Translations under genes and position numbers: made by a program | Notes under the pieces: generated by a model | Seen by the model: the letters and a program-made list of their open reading frames with translations, nothing else | The model's database searches: none | Told to the model about the DNA's origin: nothing | In this document: piece by piece, positions 1 through 9,439 of the stretch | Numbering within the stretch: position 1 is the stretch's first letter | How the letters are laid out: each line of letters starts with the position of its first letter | NCBI RefSeq assembly: GCF_902167145.1 | Contig: NC_050102.1 | Span: forward strand, 10,850,850 to 10,914,849 | Source of the DNA: Zea mays | Taxonomy: Eukaryota; Streptophyta; Magnoliopsida; Poales; Poaceae | DNA length: 64,000 nucleotides | Reading direction: 5' to 3'

Positions 1-914
1 ACAAAGCGGAGCAATTGCCAATGATACTTCTAGCAATGGACTCCATGTAGGCAAGGTTAAGGTACTCCCCTTGGATGTGTTCTCTGATCTCGTTCAAGAG
101 GACCGAGACTGATCCCTATCTTAGTCGCCTGTGTCTTGATCGTGGGCGCAACCCTATCCTCTGGTTGTGGTTTTCGATAATAGGCGCTACATAAACGAGA
201 CAGGGCGTCAACACGAGAGCCAATGTTTTCTGCCTCTGCTGCAAACTCTAGCCTCCACAGGTTCTATGGTCTTGATCACCTCCTAGCGCCTTAGTGACCA
301 AAACCGCCCTTCTATGACGTCGATAGACCCTAATGCTTCCTATGCACCGGCCTTCAAGCTACCACCTTAGGTTCCTAAACTATAGGAGAGGAGGATCCTA
401 GGACGTAGCTGCGCCGACCTTGGTCAGGTAGGGAAAAACCGCCCTCTCGATATTATATTAAGATGAAACCGAAATACGGCCCTGGCCAAGAAAACCCCCT
501 GAATTCTGGTCCCCTATCATTAACGGGCTGATTAACTGTCCACTCTACAACGGTCCAGTAACGGGCTGATCAAGTGCCCACCGAAGGGGGTCAAACCTGA
601 GTCGTAGAGGTGCTAAGGAAGCCTTAACCATTACGCTAGAGACCCTTTGGCCTCTCTAAGTCAATAGATTTAATAGTACATATATTACTAAGTAATTGGA
701 AGGTCAAAGTAAAACTCATTTCGACTGGTTGGTTAGGCGAGCGAGCGGTGCCTGGCTCGCGCGAGCGTGGCCGACGAGAAACAGTATTTTCTGGTGTATC
801 CACGCATGTAGCTAGGAGAGATGTTTTTGTCCTAGGCTGCATCTGTGGATGCAGATTCAGTCTCGCTTTACGTAGTTAACCAAACAAAGTTAACCAAACA
901 AGGGATGTCGCTTG
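1..914. other. unassigned host or old repeat sequence
   Basis: I recognise no gene in this stretch. Short open frames such as the one at 636-842 show no family motif. The sequence mixes GC-rich and AT-rich patches and could be an eroded transposon or intergenic DNA. The only structure I can point to is a 14-bp direct duplication at 874-901, next to the hAT insertion site. Confidence 0.3.
874..901. repeat. 14-bp tandem duplication
   Basis: The 14-mer AGTTAACCAAACAA is present twice, head to tail (874-887 and 888-901). It lies 13 bp left of the hAT target-site duplication and may be a small slippage product or an excision footprint. Confidence 0.7.
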
Positions 915-922
915 GTCAACGC

Positions 923-1717
923 TAATATTTACAAGTCGGGCGACCAGCTGGTCGAGCGAGAGGGGCGACCAGGCGACTAATCACGATTAGGGCGACGATT
1001 AGTCGACCTAATCGGTCCTGGTCGACCTCTGGTCGTCCGTTAGTCGTCCTATAGATTTAAGGACATATGTATATGTATATAACTATATATTAACTATATA
1101 AACACTGCATTTCTGCAATAATATAGGCATAATTAGTAGCAGACTAGTAGTAATTCAGTAAAAGTGTAAAACTGAATCCATCCAAAGTCCAAATTTCAAA
1201 CTGAAAGTAATATTGGCATAATTACTTGCAGTAATTCAGTAAAAAGTACTGCATTACCTGCTGGCTGCTACTGGCTGCTACCTAGAGCGGATCAACATCC
1301 AAACAAAATGCATCAGCAGCAGCACAGACGCCGGAGCACTGGAGTATTGGACGCTGCTGGACGGCTGGAGCACTTGGAGGCTAGAGCAGAGATGTCGGCA
1401 GAAACCAGAGAGGACAAAGGAGAGGAGTAGGGTTTCTGGCGGCTGGGAAGGGTTCTGGCGGTTTTCTGGCGGCTGGGAGGGTTTTTGGAGGGGCGGGCTA
1501 CTGTAGATGGGCCAAAAACCAGAGTGAAGCCCAGTATCAAAATTGCAACGACAAAAAACGACCTGGAAGCGTTCGACTAGACGACTAATCGTCCAGGTCG
1601 ACGACTAGTCGGACGACTAGGACGACTAGAAACCATAATCGTGTCGTCCTCCTAATCGCCCTCTTCCAGGCGACCAGCCCGACTAATCGCGATTAGTCGG
1701 ACGACTTGTAAACACTG
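923..1717. mobile_element. non-autonomous hAT-type transposon, 795 bp
   Basis: The ends are 13-bp imperfect terminal inverted repeats: TAATATTTACAAG on the left, and CAGTGTTTACAAG as the reverse complement of the right end. An 8-bp direct repeat GTCAACGC flanks the element (915-922 and 1718-1725), the target-site length expected for the hAT superfamily. Both subterminal regions carry many copies of short CGACTAGTCG / GGCGACCAG-like words in both orientations, which is typical of transposase-binding subterminal repeats. The interior has no long open frame and no transposase motif, so it would need a transposase in trans. An alternative frame for the ends is shifted by one base (TSD GGTCAACG), because 9 bp match on both sides. 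Confidence 0.75.
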
Positions 1718-1725
1718 GTCAACGC

Positions 1726-2810
1726 ACAGGTTTAGTCTGGATGGACGTGTGCAGGATACCAATAAGGCGGATTAAGATCCTAAGGATCCTAGAACCCACG
1801 ACTCCAAGTCTTAATTACGACGACCTTGCTGTCAACAAGTAGTCAACAACAGGTGAAGTAAACCTGACACAGCCCAGTGTCAAACATCCCTGACTGATGA
1901 CAAAATGATCGGATTAGCAATGACAGCACGTACGGTGGATAAAGGAAAGCCAAACCCTGCCGTGCCGTCGACGGCGATGAACAGCGTGATGACAACAGCT
2001 GTTACCCACATCACACACACAGACACACTCTCTCCTCCGAGAAAAGGAAAAAAAAAAGGTGGCAGCACGCATGAATCCTCTGGATCACATGTTAAGTCAG
2101 CCTAGCAGAAGGAATATACGTAGCTCCCGCCCGTGCTTTAACAGGCAGTTCTTATCAAGACGGCGACTTGTAGGCAGAAAAGCCAAGACCCGGAGGAGCA
2201 CGCTCCCCACTAGCGCCCAGCCGATCATCGCACGCTCGGGCCTCCATTGACCCAGACCTCCGCTCCCACTCTATTTTTTTTAAAATAAAATAAAAAGACA
2301 AGCTATCACCACCCACCACCACCACCACCACATTCTTTCAGATTTCGTCAACCGTTTGCTCGCTCAGAATTACCAGCACATACATCAGCAGCCTCTTTCC
2401 ATTGGTCCAAACACCCACTACCAAAAGGGGCGACCGGCGGGCGGCCCTACCACCACCCACCCAAGTCTATGGCCAGTGCACTACACCGCCCAAAGGGAAA
2501 CAGGCAGCATGAGAGCAGTGCCAGACTCTCTGCTGCCCATCACTTGCACTCATAGGCACATTGAAACCTGGATGCATGAGCATTGCTTTGATTTGAAACA
2601 GAACAGGCAAACAGGAGGCTACATAATCATCATATACCAACAATTTTCGGTCCTTTCCTATCCCACGGGTCAGCACACTGGAAACGCACGCTCGGTATAT
2701 CATACACTTCTTTTTTTCTTCCGGATAATATCGGCGCCTAACAGTACTTTTTAGGGAGAAGGGGGGTGGGTGTTGGAATTGGAAGGCACGCTAAGGACGA
2801 CGTTACTGTA
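1726..2810. other. intergenic / 3' flank of the bHLH gene with simple repeats
   Basis: No supported gene. The part nearest the bHLH stop codon (about 2350-2810) probably contains the gene's 3' untranslated region. Simple repeats include a CCA-type run at about 2307-2331, an A/T-rich run at 2271-2296 and a CA-rich stretch near 2010-2030. The open frames at 1905-2250 and 2356-2754 have low-complexity or frame-shadow composition and no recognisable domain. Confidence 0.4.
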
Positions 2811-5800
2811 CTAGGATGACGCGTTGGGCTCGGGCTTCAGCGAGTGGCCGTGGCCGTCCAGGGGGTGCTGGGTGTCGTAGATCGCCATCGCGAGCGAGAC
2901 CGGCATCATGCACAGCGCCTTGGACTGGAGGAACTGCATTGCCGCCCCGATGTCCTCCTCCATCAGCTTCGCCACCTGCTTCTCCGTGCCGTCCGTCGAC
3001 CACTTCTCCCACACGTGCTGCTGCTGCTGCTGCTGCGGCGCCCCCCCGCCGTCGCCTGCCTCGCCCTGGTCGTTCGAGCAAAGGTTCAGTTTAGAGTGAG
3101 CGTAGGAGGAGGTACGGTGCGGTGCGGCTCATGAATGCAGAAATACCGTGAATCTGAACAGTATTGTTAGTCAAGAAAGCGCTCTCATGTATATCATTCA
3201 CCACTATCGGCGTGTCCGTGCTATGGGGGTGCGAAATTGACAACGTATCTGTTGCCAAGATCGGTTGTGCAGGAGATAGGTCACATGTTTATACCAATAA
3301 AACAAAGTTGGCAGGAAAACATAAATCTTTGTTCTGTTCTACATAAGCGAAAGGGGTCGAATAATTTGTGGAAACGAACCATGGTTTCAATCAAACTAAT
3401 TTCACGATGAGCTGTTGCTCTAAAATTATGTATTCTTGTCTATGTTACCTTAACTGAGAGTGGAATATCAGCAACCAGCTGCGCAACCGCGCCAGCACCG
3501 CCCAGTCTGCTCATACTCAGAACCTGAAATTTAAGTATAGAGATCCGTATTTAAATTGATATAAGACATTGGGCGTTCACTGCTGCTTACAGTATTAAAG
3601 GCAACATTGCGCTTAAAAAAAAGCATACCTTTACTTGAAGCCTAAGAAACTTCACATAATCAAGGATCTCATCTAGCATGGCTGCCCTATCTGTCTGCAC
3701 AGTTTGAAGCAATGCATCAAGTTTGCTATCTCAACTTTTTTTTTTCGAAATAACAGATCATAGCTCACTATCCAGTTAATAGGATATCATTTATCGTTCA
3801 CAATAACCGCATAATTATTCGACTGAACCAAAAGTGGGATTCATATCATTTCAAGCGATATGCAAAACACGGTTGGTGAAACACGGTTATGTACTTATCA
3901 AGGAACAAGAATTACCATCTACGCAAATAATCATGTTCCTAAGACAAAAAGAACTAGGCGCACTTTGGTAAGCCCTACTGTCAGGGCATCATAAGCCTGG
4001 ACCACTTGCTGAAAATTCCATGGCAGATTGGCAGGCATGTCAAACGCGCAAGTATGGCATCTGGAATTGTGGCATGAATTATTACCTTGTTTGTGTTGGG
4101 GACTAATTCCTGCAATGCCCTCATCCTTTCTGCAATTCTCTCTCTCCTTAGCTGCATCGGAACACATTGAGGTTTTAAAGAAAAAACTGATAAGAACACC
4201 CTATGGGAATTCACAAAGACTTCATTGTAATATAAAACGTTCAGCTGGAAAAAAAAGACATGGAAGTTAACACAAGTAAAAGACAAGCAACAAGGCAGTC
4301 TTTCCATTTTTTAAGGCCAAAGTAATGCATTACCGAATTAATAAGTGGTTTACACGTTGAAACACAATCATTAGATACTTCTCCAGTAATCATAGCACAC
4401 TCAGTAGAAAACAAGTTTCCAGTTTGATGTATGAACTGTCCAAAAGGTGGTGACTTGGAATACAATGCAACATCATGGTTATGCTGCAAGTAGCTCATGA
4501 TGCTTAAACAGCACGCCATATGCCTCCACCACATCGTCCACCCGACAGCAAGATATGAAAACAACATTTCCCTTAGGCCCTGTTTGGTTCCACCTTAGCT
4601 AAACTTTAGCTAGCTAAAGTTTAATTGAAAGTATTATTAGCTAGCTAAAGTTTAGTTAGCAGTGAGGTGTTTGGTTTCCTAGATAATGAACTAGCTAATA
4701 CAGACAAAAGGATATAGATACCTTTTTTAATATCGCGGGACTATGTCCAGGACAGGTGAAAATCATGGTATACGAGTCAATCACCCAGTATTAGCGGCCA
4801 TTAGCTGGAGTTCAGAAGATGATGAGATAATAAAATATGAGCTCTAGCTAAAGTTTATCTATCATTGTCGAGACTGTTTGGTTTCAAGATAACTAAAGTT
4901 TAGCTGATAATGCTTATCTGAGTGAAACCAAACATGCCCTTAAACACGCCCATTTACATCCGCTAATCTAGTTCACACCCGAGAGAAGCACGGGGGAAAG
5001 CAAGTTCCTGATAACAGAAAACGGCACCTGAAATCTCGTGGGCCACTACAGGCACTACTGGCTACATCAACCGCAGATTGCGCAAGCGTCTGCAATGAGA
5101 TTACGAAAGCGCGACCTAAATTGCAATTATTGTACATCCAAAGGGTGAGGTTCATTAGGTAAATTTACCCTCTCCGCAATACTGTGGGGATCGGTGGCCT
5201 GCCCCCGCCGCGCGCGCACCTTGGGCCGCGGGGCTGGCGGCTGCGGCGCCATGCCTCCCTCGCCCGGCTTCGGCTGCGCCTGGAACATCTGCGTGGAAAC
5301 GGCAAAGAATCAGCAGCAGCATCGAAAATTCCCGAGGGGAGGAGAAAAAAAAGGAGGGGAGCATAGCATTCAGCTGCGACGCCAAATTGGTCCTGCGGCT
5401 GCTACCTGCGGAGGCGGTGGGCCGCGGAGGTGCGGCTGGTGCACGCCGCCGGCGCCAGCGAACACCGGCGGGAAGAGGCCGGCGAGCTGCACGGGATCAC
5501 GGTCCTGCGAAAGGCACCCAGACACACTCAGCCAGGCACTTGTTGATTCACTCGCGAGCACGCCCGCTCCCGCTTGGACGACTAGTAACACAGCAGGAGC
5601 AAGGCAGGTGAAGGTGAAGGGGCCAGTCCCGCGGGGCTTGGGACTTGGGAGCTCACCGGCTTGGCCTCGGCGGCGGCGTCGAGGCTGAGGGCGAGGGGGA
5701 AGGGGTGGTCCCCGCCAACACCGGCGCCCGCGTGGCCCCCGGCAGCGCCGGCGGAGGCCGCGGAGGGGAAGGCGAAGAAGTGCTCGAGGAAGTCGTCCTC

Positions 5801-5833
5801 GGAGGCCCCGGACGGCGGTGGCTGCCCCGCCAT
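2811..5833 (-). CDS. UNE12-like bHLH transcription factor, seven exons, 285 aa
   Basis: Exons on the minus strand are 5833-5657, 5504-5406, 5288-5169, 4151-4086, 3694-3629, 3523-3449 and 3065-2811. All six introns are GT-AG and all are phase 0; the joined frame is open from ATG (5833) to TAG (2811-2813). The N-terminus has the EDDFLEHFF motif (residues 12-20). Residues 109-116 (VRARRGQA) and 127-132 (HSIAER) lead into the basic region, with H, E and R at E-box-contacting positions. Helix 1 is in exon 4 ([17 protein letters not shown]) and helix 2 in exon 5 ([17 protein letters not shown]), followed by [13 protein letters not shown]. The C-terminal domain has a run of six Gln and then [18 protein letters not shown] and [14 protein letters not shown]. 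This architecture matches Arabidopsis UNE12/bHLH007, nuclear G-box/E-box binding factors. I chose ATG 5833 because the frame upstream offers only GTG and no better ATG. The target genes are unknown. Confidence 0.9.
4576..4939. mobile_element. Tourist-like (PIF/Harbinger) MITE in intron 3 of the bHLH gene
   Basis: The left end begins GGCCCTGTTTGGTTCCACC; the right end read in reverse begins GGGCATGTTTGGTTTCACT, so the termini are inverted repeats of about 19 bp with a few mismatches. The trinucleotide TTA flanks both sides (4573-4575 and 4940-4942), the target site of PIF/Harbinger MITEs. Length is 364 bp with no coding capacity. It lies within the 1,017-bp third intron, away from both splice sites, and probably does not affect the protein. 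Confidence 0.8.
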
Positions 5834-6628
5834 GGCCGGCAACGTGGGGACGGGGGCGGGGGCGGACGGGGCCCCCACGCGTCAGGGGCCGAAGCTTCTG
5901 GCGGCTTGCGACAAGAGACGCCAGTCACCTCAGGTGAGAGACTGGGACTGGGAGCGGTTTGCCTGCTCTGCTGGGGAAGTGTGAAGCTGTAGGAGGAAGC
6001 GGAGGCTGCCGTCGGGCGTTTCTTTAGTAGAGGCAGGGGAAGGGGAAAGAGGCGAAGAGCTATGGGCCGTGAGTTATGTGGGCCATACACTCCTGAGATA
6101 CAAACAGTACGGAACTGGGCCTCGCGGACCGCGTTCGGCTGCCGTAACGTCTGTCTGGGCTGGGGCAGTGGGACGGCCCGGTGACCGGCGATCCGACAAG
6201 ATTTGCTAAAAGAAATTTATCAGGACGAGCCCAGAGCACACGAACAAGAGGCACAAGACAAGTTTTGCAGAACCAGTAAAAAATCATTACTTTTTTTCGT
6301 TTCCCTGTCCTTTTTCTCCCGTACGCGGTAGAGCCACCAGAAGTCGTACAAAGTCGTTCTCTTCCCAACAAACCACATACACAGAGAAATACACAAGACA
6401 CATGTAGGATTGAGTATCTAACCTCTTTCTGTCTGCATTTTATTATAAGGGGTGTAGAGGTTCTTTATATACAGACTTTGTTTGGATACTCTAATATTAA
6501 CCCCAATTCACGTGTATTGAGGTGAGGGTGTAAATTAGTTTCACCCAATCCACCTCAATACATGTGGATTGAGCTCAATACTAGAGTACCCAAACTATGT
6601 ATCAGGGGTAAAACCGGTATTTGCCCAT
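5834..6628 (-). promoter_or_regulatory. 5' UTR and remaining proximal promoter of the bHLH gene
   Basis: This is all the host sequence left between the bHLH start codon and the retrotransposon block. About 230 bp of GC-rich and then pyrimidine-rich sequence upstream of the ATG is a plausible 5' UTR. Two GGCCCA/TGGGCC sites lie 16 bp apart (6063-6068 and 6079-6084). Paired sites of this kind resemble Site II (TCP-factor) elements found near transcription starts of housekeeping plant genes. No clear TATA box was seen. A foldback element sits at 6475-6599. Confidence 0.45.
6475..6599. mobile_element. short foldback (MITE-like) element
   Basis: Two arms of about 50 bp are inverted copies of each other. 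The left arm runs TTTGTTTGGATACTCTAAT to GTATTGAGGTG; the right arm in reverse runs ATAGTTTGGGTACTCTAGT to the same GTATTGAGGTG. A spacer of about 25 bp separates them. I could not fix the target duplication, so the superfamily is open. It lies 30 bp from the left end of the gypsy element. Confidence 0.6.
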
Positions 6629-7325
6629 TGTCGGCGTTTCGACCCCGGGGGGTCCCTGGACCGACGAGTAAATTGTCGCTGCGTGCCCCAGCCCAGATGG
6701 GTCGGCGCGAGACGTAGCGCGAAGGGGGGAAAGCCAGAGGGAGACAGGCGTAAAAAGGGGAAACCTGCGGCCTTCGTGTTTGTCCCGCGCCCAGGTCGGG
6801 TGCGCTTGCAGTAGGGGGTTACAAGCGTCCGCATGGGAGGGAGCGAGAGGCTTACGCGCGCGCCGTCTCGTCCTCCCCGCGCGGCCAACCCTCTGTAAGA
6901 GGGCCCTGGACCTTCCTTTTATAGGCGTAAGGAGAGGGTCCAGGTGTACAATGGGAGATGTAGCAGTGTGCTAACGTGTCTAGCAGAGAGGAGCTAGTGC
7001 CCTAAGTACATGCCGTCGTGGCAGCCGGAGAGGTTTTGGCACCCTGTTCGTGTAATGTCGTGGCCGTCGGAGGAGCGCTGGAGCCTTGCGGAAGGACAGC
7101 TGTCGGGGCTGTCGAGTCCTTGCTGACGTCTCCTTGCTTCCGTAAGGGGGCTGAGAGCCACCGTCGTCATGGAGCACGCGGGGCGCCATCATTACTTGTT
7201 TTACCGGGGCAAGCCAGATAGGACGCTGGTCTTGTCCCCCGTAGCCAGAGCTAGCTAGGGGTAGGGTAATGATGGCCCCTCCTGTGGCGTGGTCGGTCCG
7301 AGCCCTGGGTTGGGCGAGGCGGAGG
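6629..7325 (-). repeat. LTR of G (3' LTR in element orientation), first part
   Basis: This is the outer 697 bp of the left LTR. It begins TGTCGGCG and stops at GGAGG (7321-7325), the target duplication of Sirevirus A. It continues at 16775. The same sequence recurs at 28205-28343 and 55988-56623, which is how the uninterrupted LTR was reconstructed. By eye it differs from that copy at roughly 20 positions in 775 bp. Confidence 0.9.
6916..6923 (-). promoter_or_regulatory. TATA box in the LTR of G
   Basis: On the minus strand this reads TATAAAAG within a GC-rich context (CCTATAAAAGGAAGG). It lies about 290 bp inside the LTR, a usual place for the promoter that defines the U3/R border. In the right LTR the matching site (about 56136-56143) reads CATATAAAAGG. 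Confidence 0.65.
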
Positions 7326-8654
7326 TGATAGTCGCCTAGAGGGGGGGGTGAATAGGGCGAAACTGAAATTTACAAATATAAACACAACTACAAGCCGGGT
7401 TAGCGTTAGAAATATAAACGAGTCCACGAGAGAGAGTGAAAAACAAATCGCAACCAAATGGAGAGTGTGACACGGGATTTGTTTTACCGAGGTTCGGTTC
7501 TCGCAAACCTACTCCCCGTTGAGGAGGCCACAAAGGCCGGGTCTCTTTCAACCCTTCCCTCTCTCAAACGATCCCACGGATCGAGTGAGCTTTCTCTTCT
7601 TAATCACTTGGAACACAAAGTTCCCACAAGGATCACCACAAGTTTGGTGTCTCTTGCCTCAATTACAAGTGAGTTTGATCGCAATGAAAGAATCAAGAAA
7701 GAAGAAAGCAATCCAAGCGCAAGAGCTCGAAAGAACACAAGCAAATCTCTCTCTAGTCACTAGAGCGTTGTGTGGAATTTGGAGAGGATTTGATCTCTTT
7801 GGTGTGTCTAGAATTGAATGCTAGAGCTCTTGTAAGTAGTTGGGAAGTGGAGAACTTGGATGCAATGAATGGTGGGGTGGTTGGGGTATTTATAGCCCCA
7901 ACCACCAAAAATGACCGTTGGTGGAGGCTGTCTGTTCGATGGCGCACCGGACAGTCCGGTGCACACCGGACATGTCTGGTGCCCCAGCCACGTCACCAGT
8001 GCCGTTGGAATCTAACTGTTGGAGTTCTGACTTCTGGGCCCGCCTCGATGTCCGGTGGCGCACCGGACATGAACTGTTCAGTGTCCGGTGCGCCGGTATG
8101 GGCGCGCCTGCCTTCTGCGCGCGCTGCGCGCGCATTTAATGTGTTGCAGGTAGCCGTTGGCGCGAAGTAGCCGTTGCTCCAAGGATGCACCGGACAGTCC
8201 AGTGCACACCGGACATGTCCGGTGAATTATAGCGGAGCAGCCTTCGTAAAATCCCGAGGCTGGCGAGTTCCAGAGCCGCGTCCCGTTGGAGCACCGGACA
8301 CTGTCCGGTGTACACCGGACAGTCCGGTGAATTATAGCGCGCCGACTCTGGATTTTCCCGAAGGTGACGAGTTGGAGTTGGATTCCTCTGGTGCACCGGA
8401 CACTGTCTGGTGGTGCACCGGACACTGTCCGGTGGCACACCGGACAGTCCGGTGCGCCAGACCAGAGGAGCCTTCGGTAGCTCCTTTGCTCTTTTGTCGA
8501 ACCCAACATTTTGTCTTTTTTATTGGCTAAGTGTGAACCTTTTGCACCTGTAAAACTTATACACTAGAACAAACTAGTTAGTCCAAAGATTTGTGTTGGG
8601 CAATTCAACCACCAAAATTATATAGGAACTAGGTGTAAGCCTAATTCCCTTTCA
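7326..8654 (-). repeat. 3' LTR of Sirevirus A
   Basis: 1,329 bp, TG...CA on either strand. The left part carries the TAGAGGGGGGG run at the LTR border, and the middle holds the palindrome cluster (7945-8456). Ends at CCCTTTCA (8654), directly followed by the polypurine tract complement. Confidence 0.92.
7945..8456. repeat. cluster of CACCGGAC-type palindromes in the LTR of A
   Basis: At least eight copies of a 15-20 bp palindrome of the form CACCGGAC(A/T)GTCCGGTG or CACCGGACACTGTCCGGTG lie in this 0.5-kb stretch; some are degenerate. Several are followed by the same GAATTATAGC word. Palindromes of this kind are described for the cis-regulatory region of maize Sirevirus LTRs. Each contains CCGG, a dense CG/CHG methylation target. 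The same cluster is in the other LTR of A. Confidence 0.85.
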
Positions 8655-9439
8655 ATCTCCCCCTTTTTGGTGATTGATGCCAACACAAACCAAAGCAAAT
8701 ATAGAAGTGCATAATTGAACTAGTTTGCATAATATAAGTGCAAAGGTTGCTTGGAATTGAGCCAATATAACTACTTACAAGATATGCATGGATTGTTTCT
8801 TCATTTTTAACATTTTGGACCACGCTTGCACCACATGTTTTGTTTTTGCAAAATCTTTTGTAAATCTTTTCAAAGTTCTTTTGCAAATAGTCAAAGGTAA
8901 ATGAATAAGAGTTTGCAAAGCATTTTCAAGATTTGAAATTTTCTCCCCCTGTTTCAAATGCTTTTCCTTTGACTAAACAAAACTCCCCCTAAATAAAATC
9001 CTCCTTTTAGTGTTCAAGAGGGTTTTGATATATCATTTTTGAAATACTACTTTCTCCCCCTTTTGAACACAATAGAATACCAATTGATAATATTTTTGGA
9101 AACACGTTGGTGGTGGTGCGGTCCATTTGCTTTGAGCTCATACTTTCTCCCCCTTTGGCATGAATCGCCAAAAACGGAATCATTAGAGCCCTTAGAAGTA
9201 CTTTCTTCCCCTTTGGTCATAAATAAATGAGTGAAGATTATACCAAAGACGGAGAGTGAAGCGGAGCGACGGCGAAGAATGAGTAGTAGAGTGGAGTGGA
9301 AGCCTTTGTTTTCGCCGAAGACTCCAATTCCCTTTCAATATACCTATGACTTGGTTGGAAATATACTTGAGAACACATTAGTCATAACATATATCAAAGA
9401 GACATGATCAAAGGTATATTTATGAGCTATGTGTGTAAA
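8655..9439 (-). other. multiple polypurine-tract region of A
   Basis: This non-coding stretch between the pol stop codon and the 3' LTR carries repeated CTCCCCC blocks (near 8657, 8943, 8982, 9053, 9148 and a weaker one near 9203). On the coding strand these are GGGGGAG polypurine tracts. The one touching the LTR is the likely primer for plus-strand synthesis. Repeated tracts here are a known Sirevirus trait. Confidence 0.75.

Noticed and set aside
1313..1540. Minus-strand frame inside the hAT element as a transposase piece
   Set aside because: 75 codons of Ser/Arg/Pro-rich sequence with no hAT dimerisation or RNase-H-fold motif.
2356..2754. 132-codon plus-strand frame near the 3' end of the bHLH gene
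   Set aside because: Low-complexity sequence with no homology I recognise; it probably overlaps the bHLH 3' UTR on the other strand.
7945..8456. Regularly recurring palindromes resembling a CRISPR array
   Set aside because: Spacing is irregular, units differ in length, and they lie in LTRs of plant retrotransposons. No cas genes are present and the host is a plant.
7458..8530. Several 60-140 codon open frames in Sirevirus LTRs, repeated in each copy
   Set aside because: They recur only because the LTRs recur, overlap on both strands and frames, and run through the palindromes, giving repeated HRTVRCTPDSP-like peptides. No domain or start context supports a gene.
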